Below, piece by piece: positions 8,301-13,261 of a stretch of 14,300 nucleotides of DNA. Under the pieces are notes generated by a model. The model ran no database searches and was not told where the DNA came from. It was given only the letters and a program-made list of their open reading frames with translations. Location: NCBI GenBank assembly GCA_016872875.1, contig VGYW01000212.1, positions 1 through 14,300 of the forward strand, given 5' to 3'. This DNA comes from Planctomycetota bacterium. GTDB taxonomy: Bacteria; Planctomycetota; PUPC01; DSUN01. Made by a program: the position numbers and the translations under genes. Each line of letters opens with the position of its first letter. Position 1 is the first letter of the stretch.

Positions 8301-9073
8301 GAGAAGAGGTACTCACCCGTCTGAATGACGGGGAGGGGGCCGGGGAAGATGCCGACGTAGCCCGTGGCCTTCGCCCAGGTCTGGCCGCTGTCGTCGGTCG
8401 TGAACGCCGCGCCGTCCTTGCGCGAGGCGAGGAGCCAGCGGGTGTCGGAGACGAAGAAGGGGAGCTGGGCGTTGACCTCGGCGCCGATGGCCTTCGCCGC
8501 CCAGGTGCTGCCACCGTCGGCGCTCACCGACACGGCCTTGCCCGCCCGATGGCCGACGAGGACGAGCTTGGGGTCCTTTTCGTAGACCGTGATCCATTCG
8601 ACATCGTCGGAAGCCATGCCCTTGGCGGCGTCGCCGCACTTCGTCCAGGCCTTGCCGCCGTCGGTGCTCCGCCACAGCCCCGACTTCGGCGTGGCCGAGG
8701 CCGCGAAGGCCGCCTTGCCGTCGGGCGTCGCCGCGATGGCGAACGGCTCCTTCAGGCATGCCGCATCGCCCTCGACCGCCGTCCACGAGTCGCCCTTGTC
8801 CGTGGACCTGAACAGCCCGCCGCCGTCCACGATGGCGAGGAGGAGTGGGGCACTGGTTGTGGGCGGCGTGTCCCCACGCCGCGAATCGCGGGACGGGGAC
8901 GTCCCGCCCACAATGCCGCCGGCGGCCAGCTCGCGGACACCACCCTTCTCGCCGAGCGGGAGCCCCTTGCCTGCGTCCTCCCACTTCATGAACGCCGCGC
9001 CACTCGCCGCCTCCGCCGCGACGATGCCCGCGGCGACCGCCCACCAAAGGCCCGACGATGCCCGATTGGCCAT
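5342..9073 (-). CDS. Secreted multidomain GH44 endoglucanase/xyloglucanase with Asp-box propeller
   Basis: About 1243 residues. Order: signal peptide (1-27); beta-propeller with six Asp boxes of the SxDxGxxW kind (STDKGDSW about 90, STDGGKAW about 136, SADGGSTW, TDDSGQTW, STDGGRTW, SSDFGNSW about 313); a beta-sandwich with LLDDGAHNDGPAGDRVYG; a carbohydrate-binding-like domain ending in YIDDIGFDN; then GH44 from about residue 700 (ISPFIYG, LRAGGNPVSPINW). E906 in LDNEP fits the acid/base and E1086 in IGEYNFGG the nucleophile, 180 apart, close to the family spacing. A small C-terminal beta-sandwich follows. GH44 enzymes act on beta-1,4-glucans, xyloglucan or mannan with retention; specificity here is not determined. 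Start: ATG at 9073 has GAGG eight bases upstream; ATG at 9079 is an alternative. Two in-frame 55-bp repeats encode residues 55-73 and 360-378. Confidence 0.92.
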   Translation of the reverse strand: MANRASSGLWWAVAAGIVAAEAASGAAFMKWEDAGKGLPLGEKGGVRELAAGGIVGGTSPSRDSRRGDTPPTTSAPLLLAIVDGGGLFRSTDKGDSWTAVEGDAACLKEPFAIAATPDGKAAFAASATPKSGLWRSTDGGKAWTKCGDAAKGMASDDVEWITVYEKDPKLVLVGHRAGKAVSVSADGGSTWAAKAIGAEVNAQLPFFVSDTRWLLASRKDGAAFTTDDSGQTWAKATGYVGIFPGPLPVIQTGEYLFSSVHHGTNKSTDGGRTWAYTMERHARVIGTLGQLLVREDREPLYGREARLMTVMLSSDFGNSWQDVTCALLNLIPEARRSLVVIENKVDPFAHVRFATAWAAVGGTSPSRDTRREDTPPTTGFLGLGKAGLYRGRLMWTKGGPILGGERLSPPAILEGDTKATVAIQVTAAAKFGNLKRVYADLSAIGGGDAELLDDGAHNDGPAGDRVYGASFHLAKGVPAGPKALGLIAEDDQGRLSSLVVHLKVASLTEKKVVWDGDRFAHGLGWAAPQTPLVYVKPQTDEAKSGKVAIEFHADGAGWVGGGWNWHGWYPENSGTDITSFRNVSFWMKVVGEKPGGFSIKLNNSTNRKTTRDASVFNYCPDAADGNWHEIVIPLVDIYGERMEFDPRKAWELDFDSWEPKARKFSVYIDDIGFDNRPVRAHSVWVRLPEERRAAALAKGAEVTATVDVAAEGTPISPFIYGAAMANRELAKEMGLTILRAGGNPVSPINWKKGFGAKGADWFYQNEGTEGPPEKNWLVGFHAANKPFGFESYLTLPMMGRVARDGSSVAFDTRKHPDQTAWAGQSQPTDRLPHAGSGVQYVRDEKGAFVLDTKGQKKTRLIEANPDDTSVEMSPEEQTEMLRYIIEKTGAGTADKGGVRVVCLDNEPCLWHATHRGMHPTGCSYDELWERTKTYAALLKKIDPKVQIAFGAFFGWTAYFYSGLDSQLVGQGKGTWDDPPDYAAHGRVPITKWLLKKLAEHEKSTGQRLVDILDWHFYPQTGIYMAGKRGDPQFMEGRVEETRVLWDPTWKDPTWMGQETGKVIKLVRLMREWVAECYPGLKTAIGEYNFGGDEDTSGGIAQAEILGIFAREGLDYACYWFAPAPNSPSYFAFKMFRNPDGQNAAFGDRCLPVKASAPFDVSVHAARDSKSGRLTFVLINKRVAKDARVTLKLSKRVPEQEVVFYEYSGSDRFAIGQLPARKLGGDSLEIALPAFSVVRFDLKP
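7943..7997. repeat. In-frame 55-bp palindromic repeat, copy 2 (GGTSPSRD type)
   Basis: Bounded by 9-bp inverted repeats TGTGGGCGG and CCGCCCACA, with further inner complementarity. It is 52/55 identical to 8858-8912, and both are in the same orientation and the same frame. The coding strand reads VGGTSPSRDTRREDTPPTT. It interrupts the last propeller blade, between FATAWAA and GFLGLGKAGLYRGRLMW. Confidence 0.85.
8858..8912. repeat. In-frame 55-bp palindromic repeat, copy 1 (GGTSPSRD type)
   Basis: Same element as at 7943-7997, with terminal inverted repeats TGTGGGCGG/CCGCCCACA. It encodes VGGTSPSRDSRRGDTPPTT at residues 55-73 of the GH44 protein, in what looks like the loop between the first propeller strand (GVRELAA) and LLLAIVDGGGLFRS. 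The two copies differ at three bases. Confidence 0.85.
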
Positions 9074-9209
9074 TCTCATCACCTCTCGTGTCAGTGGCCT
9101 ACGGTCCCGCTCGCCCAGCGTCGCATGCCGCCCCAAGATGATCAGCCCTCTGCCGTCCCAGCGCTCCCGCGCGGCGACGATGGACTGTGCCGGCCCAGAT
9201 CTGGGGCGC

Positions 9210-9818
9210 CTACTTCTCCGGCTTGGGCGGGGAGGGCTTGTCGCCCTCCTTGAGGGGGCGAAGCTCGAGCCTCTTGATGCGAATCTCCATGCCCTTGAAG
9301 GCGCCGCCGTGGACCTGGACGCCGATGCGGCCCTTGGCGGAGCGGGTGTCGTGGACCTCGCCTAGCTGCTTGCCGTTCAGCCAGAAGATGATGTGGTCGC
9401 CGTTGGCGTAGACCTGGCCCTCGTTCCAGCCGTCCTTGTTCTCGAGGCTCTCGTCGAGGTTGACGAACGCGAAGGTGCTCTTGGTGCCGGGGTAGAAGGC
9501 GCCGCTGAAGGTCTTGGGGCTGGTCCACTTCAGGATGTCGAACTGGTAGCTGTTGCGGAACCAGATGCCGCTGTTGGCGGGCCACTTGACCTTGTAGGTG
9601 AAGCGCAGCTCGAAGTTGTCGAAGGCCGCCGTTGTGAAGAGGTCGGCGCCCTTCCCGTCATCCTGCGTGCCCACGAGGCAGCCGTCCTCGACCTTGAACT
9701 TCGTGGGGTCGGCCTTGCCCCAGCCCTCGAGGTCCTTGCCATTGAACAGCGGCTTCCACTCCTCGCCCGCGATGGCCACTCCGAGCAGCACGACCCAACC
9801 GAAGACAAGCGCCTTCAT
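9210..9818 (-). CDS. DUF1080 / 3-keto-disaccharide hydrolase-type secreted protein
   Basis: A 202-residue protein with a signal peptide (MKALVFGWVVLLGVAIAG) and a single concanavalin A-like domain of the DUF1080 family. Seen: WKPLFNGKDLEGW right after the signal, NFELRFTYKVKWPANSGIWF in the middle, ANGDHIIFWLNGKQLGE, and the ending GRIGVQVHGGAFKGMEIRIK. Some members of this family hydrolyse 3-keto-glycosides; others probably only bind sugar, and which applies here cannot be told. The ATG at 9818 is chosen because AAGGAG lies seven bases upstream and it begins the signal peptide; the frame continues upstream into the promoter. The tail (KEGDKPSPPKPEK) is charged and Pro-rich. It is the first gene of the minus-strand block; 136 bases separate it from GH44, where I saw no strong promoter. 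Confidence 0.9.
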   Translation of the reverse strand: MKALVFGWVVLLGVAIAGEEWKPLFNGKDLEGWGKADPTKFKVEDGCLVGTQDDGKGADLFTTAAFDNFELRFTYKVKWPANSGIWFRNSYQFDILKWTSPKTFSGAFYPGTKSTFAFVNLDESLENKDGWNEGQVYANGDHIIFWLNGKQLGEVHDTRSAKGRIGVQVHGGAFKGMEIRIKRLELRPLKEGDKPSPPKPEK

Positions 9819-9851
9819 CCTCTTGCTCCTTTCCTGCCTCCCGATGCGGAC

Positions 9852-9880
9852 ATTGTAGGCGGCGCCCCACGCCCCGTCAA
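9852..9880 (-). promoter_or_regulatory. Strong predicted sigma70-type promoter of the DUF1080 gene
   Basis: On the minus strand TTGACG (9880-9875) and TACAAT (9857-9852) are exactly 17 bases apart. A start near 9845 gives a short leader of about 27 bases with AAGGAG before the ATG at 9818. It may also drive the GH44 and GH81 genes by read-through. Confidence 0.75.
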
Positions 9881-9914
9881 GCGCGTCCGACAGCGTTATG
9901 CGCAGGCGATTCAA

Positions 9915-10009
9915 GGGACCACAGGGACCACAGGGACCAAAGGGACGCCCAAGCCGCGGGTATCCCTGGTCCTCTTGGTCCCTGTGGTCCCTGTGGTCCC
10001 TGTGGTCCC
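9915..10009. repeat. Inverted arrays of a 9-bp repeat (GGGACCACA / TGTGGTCCC)
   Basis: Three GGGACCA heptads spaced by CA (9915-9939) are followed after 36 bases by four complementary TGGTCCC heptads spaced by TG (9976-10009). The two sides can form a perfect 25-bp stem. The 9-bp period gives reading frames with repeating tripeptides that I do not consider genes. It lies between the divergent DUF1080 and VCBS promoters. Confidence 0.88.
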
Positions 10010-10024
10010 TTTCTTCGCCCCCGC

Positions 10025-10053
10025 TTGACCCGCTCCGCCGCGATCATGATAAT
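10025..10053 (+). promoter_or_regulatory. Predicted sigma70-type promoter toward the VCBS gene
   Basis: TTGACC (10025-10030) and GATAAT (10048-10053) are separated by 17 bases. The start would be near 10060, giving an unusually long leader of about 185 bases that contains the 9-bp CGATCGGTC repeat. Confidence 0.5.
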
Positions 10054-10171
10054 GGGGGCCGTTCGGGCATTCCTCTTTCGCCCTCGGCAAGAAGGACAAG
10101 CCGCTCCACGATGCCGCGGCCGCCGTCGAGCCCGTGAAGCACGCGATCAAGATCGAATAGCTCTTTTCGCA

Positions 10172-10220
10172 CGATCGGTCCGATCCGTCCGATCGGTCGG
10201 ATCGGTCCGATCTGTCCGAT
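10172..10220. repeat. Tandem 9-bp repeat CGATCGGTC, about 5.4 copies
   Basis: Units: CGATCGGTC, CGATCCGTC, CGATCGGTC, GGATCGGTC, CGATCTGTC and a partial CGAT. It ends about ten bases before the ribosome binding site of the VCBS gene, so it lies in that gene's leader. The unit contains the palindrome CGATCG, so the array can fold on itself. Confidence 0.85.
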
Positions 10221-10244
10221 CCCTCAATTGAGGAGCATGCTTCA

Positions 10245-11363
10245 ATGCCCCCACTTCGCTTCGAAAAGGTCTTTGTCTCCGACGAGCGCTACGAAGCGGC
10301 CGGGGTGTTCGACGTGAACAACGACGGCCACCTCGACATCGTGAGCGGCGCCTACTGGTATCCAGGGCCACGCTTCGACCGCAAGTGCAAGATCGGCCCC
10401 ATCATGGCCGCAGGCGAGTACTTCGACGACTTCTCCACCCTGCCCCTCGACGTGAACGGCGACGGCTGGACCGACCTCGTGACCGGCGGCTGGTTCGGCC
10501 AGTGCCTCGTCTGGAAGGAGAACCCCAAGGGCGACCCCACAAAGCCCTGGGAAGTCCACAAGATCGCCGACACGGGGAACGTCGAGACCACCCGCGCGTG
10601 GGACATTGACCGCTGCGGCACGCCCGAGATAGTGCCCAACACGCCCGGCGCCCCGCAAAAGGTCTTCAAGCTCATCACCGACGCCAACGGCCTGGGCACC
10701 GGCGCCTTCAAGGAGCACGTCATCTACGCCCCAGAAAAGGGCGGCACGGGCCACGGCTTCGGCTGCGGCGACGTCAATGGGGACGGGCGCCCCGACATCG
10801 TGCTCGCCAACGGCTGGCTCAAGCAGCCCGCAAGGCCCCTCGAGCAGCCCTGGACCTTTCACCCCGAGTTCAGCCTCGGGGGGGCGAGCTGCCCGGTCCT
10901 CGTCGTGGACGCCAACGGCGACGGGCTGGCCGACCTCATCGTCGGCCAGGCACACGGCTACGGCCTCGACTGGTTCGAGCAGCGCATCGAGGGCGGCAAG
11001 CGCCTCTGGATCAAGCACCCGATTGACCCCTTCAACAGCCAGTACCACGATATGGTCTGGGCGGACATAGACGGCGACGGCAAGCCCGAGCTCATCACGG
11101 GCAAGCGCTATCGCGCCCACTGCGGCCACGACCCGGGCGAATACGACCCCTACGGCCTCTACTACTTCAAGTGGACCGGCGAGGGCTTCGCCAAGCAGGT
11201 CATTGACTACGGCCCCCTCCGCCAGACCACCGGCTGCGGAATCGGCTTCGTCGTCGTGGACATTGACCGCAGCGGGGACGGGCTTCTCGACATCGTGGCC
11301 CCGGGCAAGGACGGCCTCTTCCTCTTCCGCAACCTCGGCTTCGCCCAAAACATGGGCGACTGA
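10245..11363 (+). CDS. FG-GAP/VCBS repeat protein (calcium-binding beta-propeller)
   Basis: A 372-residue protein made almost entirely of VCBS/FG-GAP-type repeats, each with a DxNxDGxxD calcium loop: DVNNDGHLD, DVNGDGWTD, DVNGDGRPD, DANGDGLAD, DIDGDGKPE, plus degenerate DIDRCGTPE and DIDRSGDGLLD. This predicts a seven-bladed propeller that fills the whole chain. No signal peptide or membrane segment is visible at the chosen ATG, which is unusual because most relatives are exported; GAGGAG nine to ten bases upstream supports this start. Role is not known; relatives occur in PVC bacteria next to sulfatases and glycoside hydrolases, which suits the neighbours here. It has its own upstream promoter candidate and is followed by a 36-bp palindrome. 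Confidence 0.88.
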   Translation: MPPLRFEKVFVSDERYEAAGVFDVNNDGHLDIVSGAYWYPGPRFDRKCKIGPIMAAGEYFDDFSTLPLDVNGDGWTDLVTGGWFGQCLVWKENPKGDPTKPWEVHKIADTGNVETTRAWDIDRCGTPEIVPNTPGAPQKVFKLITDANGLGTGAFKEHVIYAPEKGGTGHGFGCGDVNGDGRPDIVLANGWLKQPARPLEQPWTFHPEFSLGGASCPVLVVDANGDGLADLIVGQAHGYGLDWFEQRIEGGKRLWIKHPIDPFNSQYHDMVWADIDGDGKPELITGKRYRAHCGHDPGEYDPYGLYYFKWTGEGFAKQVIDYGPLRQTTGCGIGFVVVDIDRSGDGLLDIVAPGKDGLFLFRNLGFAQNMGD

Positions 11364-11374
11364 GCAACAGCATT

Positions 11375-11410
11375 CGTGGGGGAACCTTCTTGCAAGAAGG
11401 TTCCCCCACG
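11375..11410. repeat. Perfect 36-bp palindrome after the VCBS gene
   Basis: Two 18-bp arms, the left being CGTGGGGGAACCTTCTTG, meet with no spacer. It starts 11 bases after the VCBS stop. As RNA it gives a very stable hairpin that could end transcription, but it is followed by CCCCTTCC and not a T-run, so it is not a classic intrinsic terminator. It may be a dispersed palindromic element. Confidence 0.85.
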
Positions 11411-11414
11411 CCCC

Positions 11415-11444
11415 TTCCAAGAACTCTCACATTTCTGCTATAAT
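11415..11444 (+). promoter_or_regulatory. Extended -10 promoter of the MetE-like gene
   Basis: TGCTATAAT at 11436-11444 is a perfect extended -10 (TGn plus TATAAT). A weak -35 TTCCAA lies at 11415-11420 with 18-base spacing. The predicted start near 11451 leaves a leader of about 45 bases before the ATG at 11496. Confidence 0.65.
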
Positions 11445-11458
11445 CCCGTTTGCCTTTC

Positions 11459-11487
11459 TTTCGCGTCCTTTCGCGTGTTTCGCGGGG
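11459..11487. repeat. Short tandem repeat TTTCGCGt in the MetE-like leader
   Basis: TTTCGCGTCC, TTTCGCGTG and TTTCGCGGGG follow each other directly between the -10 box and the start codon. Function unknown; a dispersed repeat seems as likely as a regulatory site. Confidence 0.6.
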
Positions 11488-11495
11488 GTCTCTTC

Positions 11496-12521
11496 ATGGG
11501 CTTCGAAGGCCGTTGTCGCGTCACCGGCATTGGCAGCCTCGCCACTTCGAGCGTGGAGGAGGCGCTGGACTTCGCCTTCGAGTTCGCGCCTGACTTGCCC
11601 TACCTGCCCCAACTCCCCCGCCTCTCGCCCAACGAGGGGATGAACGAGCAGATGTACGAGGGCCTGCCCGGCCTCGGCCGCCGCGACGGCAAGTGGCTCA
11701 TCGTGCAGGATGACGCCTTCTTCGAGGCCGTGGCGGCGCTCTTCGAACGCTTCGAGAACCCCGACGACGAGGCTGGCCGCATGTCTCCTCGCGTGAGCGC
11801 CGCACTCGCAGGCTTCCTCCAGCGCGTCAAGGCCAGCGGTGTGGCAGAAGCCAAAGCCCAGGTGTCCGGCCCAGTCACCGTCGGCATGAGCCTCCTCGAC
11901 GAGGAGGGCACCCCCATCCTCTACAACGACGTGCTCCGCGACGTGCTTGTGAAGCACCTGTCGCTGAAGGTCCGCTGGCTCGCCCGCCAGATTCAGGCGG
12001 CGGGGGCGCGGCCCGTCATCTTCGTGGACGAGCCGTTCCTCACCTCCTTCGGCACGCCGTTCTTTGGCTGGACGCGTCCCGAGCAGCCGCGAGAGGTCAT
12101 CGAGCAGGTCTACGCCGCTGCGCCCGTTAAGGGCACCCACTGCTGCGCGAACACGGACTGGACGATCTTCCTCCAGAGCAGCGTGGACATCGTGTCGTTC
12201 GACGCCTTCGGCTACGCCACCGCATTCCTCACCTATCGGGCGGAGCTGGTCGAGTTCATCCGTCGCGGCGGCAACATCGCCTGGGGCATCGTGCCGACCG
12301 ACCCCGAGGCATTGGCCGCCACGAGCGCGGCGGAGCTGGTCGCCAGGCTCCGGGAGCAACTCGCCAAGCTCGCCTCCTGGGGCCTCGACCGCGGGGCCAT
12401 CCTGCGCCAAAGCCTCCTCACCCCCTCCTGTGGCCTCGGCTCCCGCCCACCCGAGACCGCACGGCCGGCGTTTGAGATTGCCAGGGTGGTCTCGGAGGCC
12501 CTCCGCGGCGGCGGGCCTTGA
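11496..12521 (+). CDS. MetE/UROD-superfamily methyltransferase-like protein (stand-alone catalytic barrel)
   Basis: 341 residues covering one TIM barrel of the cobalamin-independent methionine synthase / uroporphyrinogen decarboxylase superfamily, without the N-terminal MetE domain. Seen: TGIGSLA near the start; QVSGPVTVG (122-130); VDEPFL (177-182), like the DEP motif of MetE; THCCANTDW (214-222), whose H215 and C217 fit two zinc ligands; and LTPSCGLGS (308-316), whose C312 fits the C-terminal zinc ligand. Family knowledge therefore suggests a zinc-dependent transfer of a methyl group to a thiol, or a related one-carbon reaction; the methyl donor and acceptor cannot be read from sequence. 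The ATG at 11496 is chosen because upstream in-frame sequence runs through a palindrome, a promoter and a repeat. The ribosome binding site is weak (GGGGG, seven bases away). Confidence 0.82.
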   Translation: MGFEGRCRVTGIGSLATSSVEEALDFAFEFAPDLPYLPQLPRLSPNEGMNEQMYEGLPGLGRRDGKWLIVQDDAFFEAVAALFERFENPDDEAGRMSPRVSAALAGFLQRVKASGVAEAKAQVSGPVTVGMSLLDEEGTPILYNDVLRDVLVKHLSLKVRWLARQIQAAGARPVIFVDEPFLTSFGTPFFGWTRPEQPREVIEQVYAAAPVKGTHCCANTDWTIFLQSSVDIVSFDAFGYATAFLTYRAELVEFIRRGGNIAWGIVPTDPEALAATSAAELVARLREQLAKLASWGLDRGAILRQSLLTPSCGLGSRPPETARPAFEIARVVSEALRGGGP

Positions 12522-12549
12522 TGCGGCTTGGCGCCTGCCCGCGCCAGAA

Positions 12550-12860
12550 TCGCCCCCTGCGGGGGCTCTATGGTGCGGGCGGCACCCGTTTTCCCAGGGT
12601 TCCCTGCGGTCACCCTGGGCTACGGCCCGGTCGCCCCTGGCGGGGCTGCGGCCGGGCCACCAGGCATCTGGGCCAGCCCGCAAAGCGGGCGACCGGGCCG
12701 TAGCCCAGGGCGTGAGCCCTGGGACCTCGGCGGGGCAAGGGGCAAGAGCCCAGCAGCGGGGCGGTTCTTCGCAGCCCCGTCAGGGGCGACCGGGCCGTAG
12801 CCCAGGGCGCAAGCCCTGGGGAACGCGCGACACACAGGCGAGAGCCCCGCAACGGGGCGA
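12550..12860. repeat. Cluster of inverted interspersed GC-rich repeats
   Basis: This intergenic stretch contains no gene. A 23-bp core beginning CCCTGGGCTACGGCCC occurs forward at 12613-12635 and as perfect reverse complements at 12688-12710 and 12785-12807. Each copy carries a hairpin of CCCAGGG and CCCTGGG arms. Between them are CCCCTGGCGGGG-type stems and GGGGCGA/TCGCCCC ends. The forward copy matches bases 29-66 of the window. The copies can pair with each other over long distances. The cluster stops at the truncated transposase gene, suggesting it helped disrupt that element. Confidence 0.85.
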
Positions 12861-12861
12861 T

Positions 12862-13113
12862 TCATGGGTGTGAACAATGGGCCGCCGCGTGGACAACACC
12901 GCCGCGAACACTACCCCACCCTTCCCTGGCCTCGTCGCCGTCTTCGAGGGCTGCCGTGCCATTCTCAAAGAAGCGCTTCTGCCAGCGGTAGAAGACCGTT
13001 GGCCTCAGCTGGAACTGGTCGCAGAGGTCTGAGACGGGCACCTTCTCAAGCAAATGCCGCCTGAGAATGGCCAGTTTCTCGTGGGCGGCGAATCTGGGGC
13101 GTTCCCTGGGCAT
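12862..13113 (-). pseudogene. Truncated IS3-type transposase OrfA (HTH part only)
   Basis: 83 codons, of which the first about 57 resemble the helix-turn-helix OrfA of IS3/IS911-like elements: MPRERPRFAAHEKLAILRR, then KVPVSDLCDQFQLRPTVFYR and WQKRFFENGTAALE. After E57 (about 12943) the likeness stops and the frame runs 26 residues into unrelated sequence next to the repeat cluster. The coiled-coil end of OrfA and all of OrfB are absent, so this is an inactive remnant. The ATG at 13113 has AGGAG six bases upstream, so the 5' end of the gene is intact; a TTG at 13119 is less likely. The region 13114-13180 is probably the terminal part of the same element, but I cannot fix its exact end. Confidence 0.78.
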
Positions 13114-13261
13114 GAGCAACTCCTGCGTCGGGGCTACTCACTTATCCCCGAGGGGCAGTTGTCCAGTTCCGTCTGAGGCATGACAGGCCATTTTCTGCTA
13201 AAGTTTTCGCACAATCGCCCGACTGTACTAATTAGGGGAGACTCCGGACTAAGGAGAGCGA

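Noticed and set aside
6731..9253. Plus-strand open frame of 840 codons opposite the GH44 gene
   Set aside because: Shadow of a gene with clear GH44 and Asp-box motifs; its own translation is Val/Ala/Gly-rich without recognisable domains. The same holds for 3156-4412 opposite GH81.
9911..10231. Open frames with GTTGTT or RSVRSV type repeats in the divergent region
   Set aside because: They are the translation of 9-bp DNA repeats and not proteins.
11375..11410. Calling the 36-bp palindrome an intrinsic terminator
   Set aside because: No U-tract follows; left as a palindromic repeat with a possible stop function.
12518..12877. Several overlapping frames on both strands in the repeat cluster
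   Set aside because: All are low-complexity readings of the inverted repeats, with the same peptides (e.g. GYGPVAP) on both strands.
13200..13245. Controller-protein box or promoter upstream of the methyltransferase
   Set aside because: TGTACTAAT is only a poor -10 match and GGAGACTCCGGACT is not a true palindrome; neither is strong enough to annotate.
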